64,000 nt of DNA, from positions 1 through 64,000 of the forward strand of contig NZ_MUXY01000002.1 of NCBI RefSeq assembly GCF_002015035.1, written 5' to 3'. The notes under the pieces were generated by a model. The model ran no database searches and had not been told where the DNA came from. It saw only the letters and a program-made list of their open reading frames with translations. Numbering within the stretch: the first letter of the stretch is position 1; each line of letters starts with the position of its first letter. Shown here one piece after another: positions 56,701 to 64,000 of the stretch. The stretch is from Haemophilus parahaemolyticus. Its GTDB lineage: Bacteria > Pseudomonadota > Gammaproteobacteria > Enterobacterales > Pasteurellaceae. The position numbers and the translations under genes are program-made.

Positions 56701-58521
56701 ATGTGTGGAATTGTCGGTGCGGTAGCACAACGTGATGTAGCAGCAATTTTAGTCGATGGATTACACCGCTTAGAGTATCGTGGTTACGACTCTGCGGGCG
56801 TTGCCGTATTAGGTGCAGATAAACAAATGAATATTTTACGTCGCGTGGGTAAAGTAAAAGCCTTAGATGATGCGTTAGAAGCTCAACCATTATTAGGTGG
56901 AACAGGGATAGCACACACCCGCTGGGCAACCCACGGTGAACCCTCTGAAGCCAATGCACACCCTCACCGCTCAGGCAAAATTGCGGTGGTTCACAACGGT
57001 ATTATCGAAAACTACGAAGAGTTGCGTGCAGAGTTACAAGCACGCGGTTATGTGTTCCAATCACAAACTGACACCGAAGTGATCGCCCATTTAGTGGAAT
57101 GGGAATTCCGCACATCAAATTCATTATTAGAAGCAGTGCAAAAAACCGTGAAACAACTTCGCGGTGCATACGGTACCGTAGTATTAAATGAAGAAGAACC
57201 AGAGCATTTAATCGTAGCACGTTCAGGTTCTCCGTTAGTTATCGGTTACGGCATCGGTGAAAACTTCCTCGCTTCTGACCCGCTTGCACTATTAAGTGTA
57301 ACCCGCCGTTTTGCTTACTTAGAAGAAGGCGATGTGGCAGAAATCACACGTACTTCAGTTGATATTTACGACCGCAACGGCAACAAAGTAGAACGTGAAA
57401 TTCACGAAGGCAACTTTGAGCAAGATGCAGCAGATAAAGGGCAATATCACCACTATATGCAGAAAGAAATTTTCGAGCAACCTGTGGCAATTATGAATAC
57501 CTTGGATGGCCGCATCAAAGAAGGCAAAGTGAATTTAGAAGCTATTGCACCAAATGCTGCGGAAATTTTATCGAAAGTGGAACATATCCAAATCGTCGCG
57601 TGTGGTACTTCTTACAACGCAGGGATGGTGGCACGCTATTGGTTAGAATCAATTGCAGGTGTGGCATGTGATGTAGAAATCGCCTCTGAATTCCGCTACC
57701 GCAAATTCGTAACTCGCCCAAATAGCTTATTAGTGACCATCTCACAATCTGGAGAAACAGCAGATACTTTAGCGGCATTACGCTTGGCGAAAGCGTCAGG
57801 TTTTATGGCAGCAATGACGATTTGTAACGTAGCTACCTCATCATTAGTACGTGAATCAGACTTTGCCTTTATGACCCGTGCGGGTGTAGAAGTGGGCGTA
57901 GCATCAACTAAAGCTTTCACGACCCAATTAACCTGTTTATTACTTTTAACAGCAGCATTAGGTCGCTTAAAAGGCAATGTTTCAGCGGAGCAAGAAGCGG
58001 ATATCGTTCACGCATTACAACGTTTGCCAGCGTTAATTGAGGCAGCATTAACGCACGAAAAAGAGATCGAGAAACTCTCTGAAGACTTTGCAGATAAACA
58101 ACACAGCTTATTCTTAGGTCGTGGCGAATTCTACCCAATCGCAATGGAATCGGCGTTAAAATTAAAAGAGATTTCATACATTCATGCGGAAGCCTACGCA
58201 GCGGGCGAATTAAAACACGGGCCACTCGCATTAATCGACAACGAAATGCCTGTAATTGTCGTTGCCCCTGAAAATGATTTACTTGAAAAAGTGAAATCAA
58301 ACATTGAAGAAGTGAAAGCACGCGGCGGTCAATTATTTATCTTCACCGACCACGATGCGGGCTTAGGCTACAAAACCTTGGTGTTCCCGAAAGTCGATGA
58401 AGTAACTGCTCCAATTTTCTACACCGTACCACTTCAACTACTCTCATACCACGTTGCGTTAATTAAAGGGACTGATGTGGATCAACCACGTAACCTCGCG
58501 AAATCGGTGACGGTTGAGTAA
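56701..58521 (+). CDS. glmS: Glutamine--fructose-6-phosphate aminotransferase (isomerizing)
   Basis: First step of UDP-GlcNAc synthesis: glucosamine 6-phosphate from fructose 6-phosphate and glutamine. 606 residues (E. coli 609). The N-terminal nucleophile is Cys2 ([12 protein letters not shown]), with [18 protein letters not shown] in the glutaminase domain. Two SIS domains follow ([29 protein letters not shown]) and the C-terminal [10 protein letters not shown] closes the sugar site. The glmU-glmS order of E. coli is not kept. No glmZ/glmY-type pairing site or glmS ribozyme is seen. An inverted USS pair follows. Confidence 0.97.
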   Translation: MCGIVGAVAQRDVAAILVDGLHRLEYRGYDSAGVAVLGADKQMNILRRVGKVKALDDALEAQPLLGGTGIAHTRWATHGEPSEANAHPHRSGKIAVVHNGIIENYEELRAELQARGYVFQSQTDTEVIAHLVEWEFRTSNSLLEAVQKTVKQLRGAYGTVVLNEEEPEHLIVARSGSPLVIGYGIGENFLASDPLALLSVTRRFAYLEEGDVAEITRTSVDIYDRNGNKVEREIHEGNFEQDAADKGQYHHYMQKEIFEQPVAIMNTLDGRIKEGKVNLEAIAPNAAEILSKVEHIQIVACGTSYNAGMVARYWLESIAGVACDVEIASEFRYRKFVTRPNSLLVTISQSGETADTLAALRLAKASGFMAAMTICNVATSSLVRESDFAFMTRAGVEVGVASTKAFTTQLTCLLLLTAALGRLKGNVSAEQEADIVHALQRLPALIEAALTHEKEIEKLSEDFADKQHSLFLGRGEFYPIAMESALKLKEISYIHAEAYAAGELKHGPLALIDNEMPVIVVAPENDLLEKVKSNIEEVKARGGQLFIFTDHDAGLGYKTLVFPKVDEVTAPIFYTVPLQLLSYHVALIKGTDVDQPRNLAKSVTVE

Positions 58522-58537
58522 TTTGAAAGAATAAAAC

Positions 58538-58590
58538 AAGCGGTCATTTTCCTGATGCGATTTGCAAAATGCGTGGGAAAATGACCGCTT
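58538..58590. terminator. Inverted USS pair, bidirectional terminator
   Basis: AAGCGGTCATTTTCC (58538-58552) pairs perfectly with GGAAAATGACCGCTT (58576-58590), giving a 15-bp stem. It serves the convergent glmS and lipoprotein genes. Confidence 0.85.
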
Positions 58591-58597
58591 TATTATT

Positions 58598-58933
58598 TTA
58601 ATGAGCATTACCACATCCAGGTAATGTACGGTCTACCACTAAGTTCCCTTCAACAATAGCTGAAACAGTAAAGAAATTTTGTTTTACATACACAGCAACA
58701 TCAGACAACGCAACAGCACATTTATTAGTTTGAATAGCACGATCTGTCACTTCATCAAAACGAGCATAAGGATAGGCTGAATGCTCACCTCTCGCTCTCT
58801 CTTGAGTAACTGCTAATTTACCAGAATTCAAATTAACATTTTTTGAGCTCATCAATGTATAACCGCCTATACGATGAACACAAGCTGAAAGTAAAATTGC
58901 CACAAGACCAATAGATAATGTCTTAATTCTCAT
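58598..58933 (-). CDS. Small lipoprotein of unknown function
   Basis: A 111-residue predicted lipoprotein from ATG 58933 (GGAG 9 bases upstream). The signal peptide ends in lipobox LLSAC (Cys18), followed by the conserved-looking YTLMSSKNVNLNSG. Two further cysteines (in TNKCAVAL and at PGCGNAH) could form a disulfide. The residue after Cys18 is Val, which predicts the outer membrane. I recall similar (T/S)L(M/L)S(S/T)KN lipoproteins in other proteobacteria, but no function. Its control region is a second copy of the double palindrome at 47617, so it may be co-regulated with that locus. Confidence 0.75.
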   Translation of the reverse strand: MRIKTLSIGLVAILLSACVHRIGGYTLMSSKNVNLNSGKLAVTQERARGEHSAYPYARFDEVTDRAIQTNKCAVALSDVAVYVKQNFFTVSAIVEGNLVVDRTLPGCGNAH

Positions 58934-58967
58934 CACTAGTTTCTCCAAAGTTTTATCAATATGTTTT

Positions 58968-59008
58968 ACTTGTTATGTCAATAACAAGTAAAAGAAGTAT
59001 ACTTCTTT
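58968..59008. promoter_or_regulatory. Double palindrome control region, copy 2
   Basis: ACTTGTTAT-GTCA-ATAACAAGT (58968-58989) and AAAGAAGTATACTTCTTT (58991-59008). It repeats the layout at 47617-47656. On the minus strand the first palindrome again holds TTGACA. The outer arm base has changed on both sides together (GTTG/CAAC there, CTTG/CAAG here). Confidence 0.75.
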
Positions 59009-59023
59009 GGAAAATCAGGCATA

Positions 59024-59053
59024 AAAAAACCCTCCAGCATTGCTGCTAGAGGG
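59024..59053 (-). terminator. Terminator of the S10 operon
   Basis: CCCTCTAGCA/TGCTGGAGGG (one G-U pair) on the minus strand followed by seven T, 20 bases after the rpsQ stop. Confidence 0.92.
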
Positions 59054-59072
59054 CTTAATATTGATTTGCTGA

Positions 59073-59327
59073 TTAAGCTACTGCTTTCTCAACAACACGA
59101 ACTAAAGTGTGTGCTTTTGTTTTTGAAACAGGACGACATTCCTTGATTTCAACTACATCACCTAATTTAGCTTCGTTGTTTTCATCGTGTACGTGTAATT
59201 TAGTTGTACGACGGATAAATTTACCGTATAACGGGTGTTTTACCGTGCGTTCAATCGCAACAACAAATGATTTGTCCATTTTGTCGCTTACTACTTTACC
59301 TTGTACTGTGCGAATTTTATCAGTCAT
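59073..59327 (-). CDS. rpsQ: 30S ribosomal protein S17
   Basis: Primary 16S rRNA-binding protein, OB fold, 84 residues as in E. coli. Landmarks: [40 protein letters not shown] and [18 protein letters not shown]. It is the last gene of the S10 operon and its ATG shares one base with the rpmC stop (TAATG). In E. coli rplN (spc operon) follows; here a terminator and a lipoprotein gene do. Confidence 0.97.
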   Translation of the reverse strand: MTDKIRTVQGKVVSDKMDKSFVVAIERTVKHPLYGKFIRRTTKLHVHDENNEAKLGDVVEIKECRPVSKTKAHTLVRVVEKAVA

Positions 59328-59517
59328 TACTCACCCGCCTTCTCGGTTAATACAGTTTTAACTTGTGCAATACTACGACGCACTTGTTTTAACTGGTGGG
59401 TTTGTTGAAGCTGACCGGTGGCTGCTTGCATACGCAATTTGAATTGTTCACCTAAAAGGTTTACTAACTCAGCATTCAGCTCTTCAACATTTTTATTACG
59501 TAGTTCTTGAGCTTTCA

Positions 59518-59518
<1 letters not shown>
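59327..59518 (-). CDS. rpmC: 50S ribosomal protein L29
   Basis: A 63-residue helical hairpin protein near the exit tunnel, same length as E. coli L29. The sequence [20 protein letters not shown] and [20 protein letters not shown] is family-typical. It overlaps rplP and rpsQ by one base at each end, giving translational coupling. Confidence 0.97.
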
Positions 59519-59928
<410 letters not shown>

Positions 59929-59941
59929 TCAGTGATTCTCC

Positions 59942-61002
<1,061 letters not shown>

Positions 61003-61009
61003 TTACCTC

Positions 61010-61288
<279 letters not shown>

Positions 61289-61312
61289 TTATCCTCTTTT
61301 TAATGAATAAAA

Positions 61313-62134
61313 TTATTTGCCACGACGACGTACGATGTATTTATCAGTACGTTTGTTGTGACGAGTTTTCTTACCTTTGGTTTGAACGCCCCAAGGTGTA
61401 ACTGGATGTTTACCAAAGTTACGACCTTCACCACCACCGTGTGGGTGGTCTACTGGGTTCATTGCAGTACCACGAACTGTTGGGCGTACGCCTCTCCAGC
61501 GGTTAGCACCTGCTTTACCAAGAACGCGAAGCATATGCTCAGAGTTACCTACTTCACCGATTGTTGCGAAACAATCAGCTAATACTTTACGCATTTCACC
61601 TGAACGAAGACGTAAAGTTACATAGTTACCTTCACGTGCAATAATTTGTACGCTAGCACCCGCAGAACGTGCAATTTGACCACCTTTACCAGGTTTTAAT
61701 TCCACATTGTGTACAGTTGTACCAACTGGGATGTTACGCATAGGTAATGCGTTACCTACTTTAATCGGAGCTGAAGCACCTGCTTGAATCGTATCACCAG
61801 CAGATAAACCTTTTGGTGCTAAGATATAACGGCGTTCACCATCTTTATAAAGAACTAACGCGATGTTAGCAGAACGGTTTGGATCGTATTCTAAACGCTC
61901 AACTACCGCAGGGATTTCTAACTTGTTACGTTTGAAATCAACTAAACGATAGTGTTGTTTATGACCACCACCGATGTGGCGAGTAGTAATACGACCTAAG
62001 TTATTACGACCACCAGTTTTAGATTTAGTATCTAAAAGTGCTGCGAAAGGTTTCCCTTTGTGAAGTTCTGCATTAACAACTTTAACTACATGACGACGAC
62101 CAGCGGAGGTCGGCTTACATTTAACGATAGCCAT
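61313..62134 (-). CDS. rplB: 50S ribosomal protein L2
   Basis: 273 residues, as in E. coli. RNA-binding OB and SH3-like domains, with the C-terminal [20 protein letters not shown] loop that carries the conserved histidine near the peptidyl transferase centre. Required for subunit association. Start [20 protein letters not shown] at 62134. Confidence 0.98.
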   Translation of the reverse strand: MAIVKCKPTSAGRRHVVKVVNAELHKGKPFAALLDTKSKTGGRNNLGRITTRHIGGGHKQHYRLVDFKRNKLEIPAVVERLEYDPNRSANIALVLYKDGERRYILAPKGLSAGDTIQAGASAPIKVGNALPMRNIPVGTTVHNVELKPGKGGQIARSAGASVQIIAREGNYVTLRLRSGEMRKVLADCFATIGEVGNSEHMLRVLGKAGANRWRGVRPTVRGTAMNPVDHPHGGGEGRNFGKHPVTPWGVQTKGKKTRHNKRTDKYIVRRRGK

Positions 62135-62153
62135 AGTTTTCTATTCCTCCGAA

Positions 62154-62459
62154 TTACTCTGCCGCACCTTCAACGAAGTCAAGTGATTGACCTTCTTGAA
62201 GAGTTACATAAGCTTTTTTCCAGTCACTACGACGACCTGATTTTGCACCGTGACGTTTAGTTTTACCTTTAACAACCACTGTACGTACAGAATCAACTTT
62301 AACTTCGAAAAGTGCTTCAACCGCATTTGCAATTTCTACTTTATTAGCATCTAATGCAACTTTAAATACGATTGTGTTACCTTTTTCAGCGTTGTTTGTC
62401 GCTTTCTCAGAGATATGAGGTGCTTTAAGCACTTTTAGCAAACGTTCTTGTTGAATCAT
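62154..62459 (-). CDS. rplW: 50S ribosomal protein L23
   Basis: 101 residues (E. coli 100). It sits at the tunnel exit and docks trigger factor and SRP. The trigger-factor-binding Glu region is in [14 protein letters not shown], and the rRNA loop is [20 protein letters not shown]. Its ATG overlaps the rplD stop by four bases (ATGA). Confidence 0.97.
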   Translation of the reverse strand: MIQQERLLKVLKAPHISEKATNNAEKGNTIVFKVALDANKVEIANAVEALFEVKVDSVRTVVVKGKTKRHGAKSGRRSDWKKAYVTLQEGQSLDFVEGAAE

Positions 62460-63058
62460 GCTAGCATCTCCTCAATTTGTTTTACTGCATCAACAGTTAC
62501 AACCACTTTATCAAAAGCGATTAAGCTAACTGGATCGATTGCTTGAACATCACGAACATCTACTTTGTATAAGTTACGTGCTGCTAAGAATAGATTTTCA
62601 TCTAAATTTGCAGTAATGATTAAAGCGTCAGTTAACGCCATCTCTTTTAATTTTTGTGCTAAAACTTTAGTTTTAGGTGCATCGATTTCGAATTTCTCAA
62701 CAACCACTAAACGATCTTGACGAACTAATTCAGAAAGAATGCTTTTGATTGCACCACGGTACATCTTTTTGTTCACTTTTTGGCTGTGATCTTGTGGTTT
62801 CGCCGCGAATGTGATACCACCAGAACGCCAGATTGGTGATTTGATGTCACCAGAACGTGCACGACCTGTACCTTTTTGACGCCAAGGTTTTTTGCCTGAA
62901 CCAGACACTTCAGCACGAGTTTTTTGTGCACGTGAACCTTGACGAGCACCTGCTGCATAAGCAACAACTACTTGGTGGATTAACGCTTCGTTAAACTCAC
63001 GTCCGAAGGTAGTTTCAGAAACAGTGAGTGCGTTTGCACCAACAACTTGTAATTCCAT
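62456..63058 (-). CDS. rplD: 50S ribosomal protein L4
   Basis: 200 residues (E. coli 201). The long loop that lines the exit tunnel, [20 protein letters not shown], is intact and without macrolide-resistance changes. In E. coli L4 also represses the whole S10 operon through its leader and inhibits RNase E. The S10 leader itself lies beyond the right end of the window, so I cannot check that control. Confidence 0.97.
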   Translation of the reverse strand: MELQVVGANALTVSETTFGREFNEALIHQVVVAYAAGARQGSRAQKTRAEVSGSGKKPWRQKGTGRARSGDIKSPIWRSGGITFAAKPQDHSQKVNKKMYRGAIKSILSELVRQDRLVVVEKFEIDAPKTKVLAQKLKEMALTDALIITANLDENLFLAARNLYKVDVRDVQAIDPVSLIAFDKVVVTVDAVKQIEEMLA

Positions 63059-63073
63059 CTCTATCTCCTAGAC

Positions 63074-63700
63074 TTATGCTTTAACTGCTGGTTTAACAAT
63101 AACATCACTATTAGTCGCACCAGGAACAGCACCTTTAACTAATAATAATTTACGCTCAGCATCTACACGAACAACTTCAAGTGATTGAACAGTTACACGC
63201 TCAGCACCTAAGTGTCCAGCCATTTTTTTGCCTTTAAACACACGACCTGGAGTTTGGTTTTGACCAATAGAACCAAGTACACGATGTGATAAAGAGTTAC
63301 CATGTGTAGCATCTTGAGTACGGAAGTTCCAACGTTTAACACCACCTTGGAAACCTTTACCTTTAGATGTACCAGTAACATCGACTTTCTTAACATCTGT
63401 GAAGATGTCAACATTGATTTCTTGACCTAAAGTGAATTCTTCACCTTCAGTACGAAATTCCCATAAACCGCGACCAGCTTCAACACCTGCTTTCACGAAA
63501 TGGCCTGCTTCTGGCTTAGTTACACGACTAGCTTTTTTAGTACCAGTAGTAACTTGAATTGCAGAATAGCCATCGTTTTCAAGGGTTTTAACTTGAGTAA
63601 CACGGTTGGCTTCGATTTCGATAACGGTAACTGGAATAGACACGCCGTCTTCAGTGAAAACGCGGGTCATACCAACTTTACGACCGATTAAACCAATCAT
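63074..63700 (-). CDS. rplC: 50S ribosomal protein L3
   Basis: 208 residues (E. coli 209), [20 protein letters not shown]. The extension that approaches the peptidyl transferase centre contains [38 protein letters not shown]. The Gln in that SIGQNQTPG loop is the one methylated by PrmB in E. coli. Confidence 0.97.
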   Translation of the reverse strand: MIGLIGRKVGMTRVFTEDGVSIPVTVIEIEANRVTQVKTLENDGYSAIQVTTGTKKASRVTKPEAGHFVKAGVEAGRGLWEFRTEGEEFTLGQEINVDIFTDVKKVDVTGTSKGKGFQGGVKRWNFRTQDATHGNSLSHRVLGSIGQNQTPGRVFKGKKMAGHLGAERVTVQSLEVVRVDAERKLLLVKGAVPGATNSDVIVKPAVKA

Positions 63701-63725
63701 TGTAATAACCTCTTAAAATTCCCAA

Positions 63726-64000
<275 letters not shown>

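Overview
The window is a chromosomal segment of a gamma-proteobacterium of the family Pasteurellaceae. Three things point there. Gene content and protein sequences are Haemophilus/Mannheimia/Actinobacillus-like. Base composition is moderately AT-rich. Uptake signal sequences of the ACAAGCGGT type (rather than the AAGTGCGGT type of Haemophilus influenzae) are frequent, many as inverted pairs that form transcription terminators. This USS variant is the one known from the Actinobacillus pleuropneumoniae / Mannheimia / H. ducreyi side of the family. I cannot name the species from sequence alone.

Layout. 0-0.4 kb: a tRNA operon (Arg-His-Pro). 0.6-5.3 kb: glnA, a DUF454 membrane protein, ldhA and murJ. 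5.6 kb: rpsT with a TTG start. 6-8.4 kb: a SIMPL-domain protein and an orphan two-partner-secretion transporter. 8.5-23 kb: housekeeping genes (rpoD, psiE, prfC, an aromatic amino acid permease, a GT32 glycosyltransferase, aroQ, bioB, dapD, dtd, yihY, maoP, trmA, tRNA-Ser, recG, osmB). 23.2-30.5 kb: a complete L-fucose operon, fucI-fucK-fucU-fucA-fucP-fucO, with a perfect CRP half-site pair upstream of fucI. 30.6-34.4 kb: a phosphohexomutase, a decayed cpdB-like pseudogene and selA, with selC (tRNA-Sec) divergent from selA. 34.7 kb: mioC.

35.2-37.9 kb is a small accessory island: vapB with a broken vapC, then a two-gene AAA-ATPase plus DUF4435/TOPRIM-like module that matches the architecture of the PARIS (AriA-AriB) anti-phage system. 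It is bracketed by near-identical copies of one terminator hairpin. 38-46.5 kb: rpoC and rpoB, with a palindromic dispersed repeat between them and no rplJL upstream. 46.7-47.9 kb: an uncharacterised locus (a 37-residue acidic/aromatic protein, a 172-residue Ala/Gly-rich protein, a truncated antitoxin-like ORF). Its control region carries an 18-bp perfect palindrome that recurs at 59 kb in front of a lipoprotein gene. 48-58.5 kb: a FucR-like regulator, trkA, rsmB, selB, proS, a DeoR-type regulator and glmS. 59-64 kb: the S10 ribosomal protein operon from rpsQ back to a partial rpsJ, ending at a terminator and not continuing into the spc operon.

How it fits together. The fucose genes convert fucose to dihydroxyacetone phosphate and lactaldehyde, which FucO reduces; their probable regulator lies 18 kb away. 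selA, selC and selB are all present but dispersed. Three short palindromic repeat families sit between genes throughout and in two places supply the 3' end of a reading frame.
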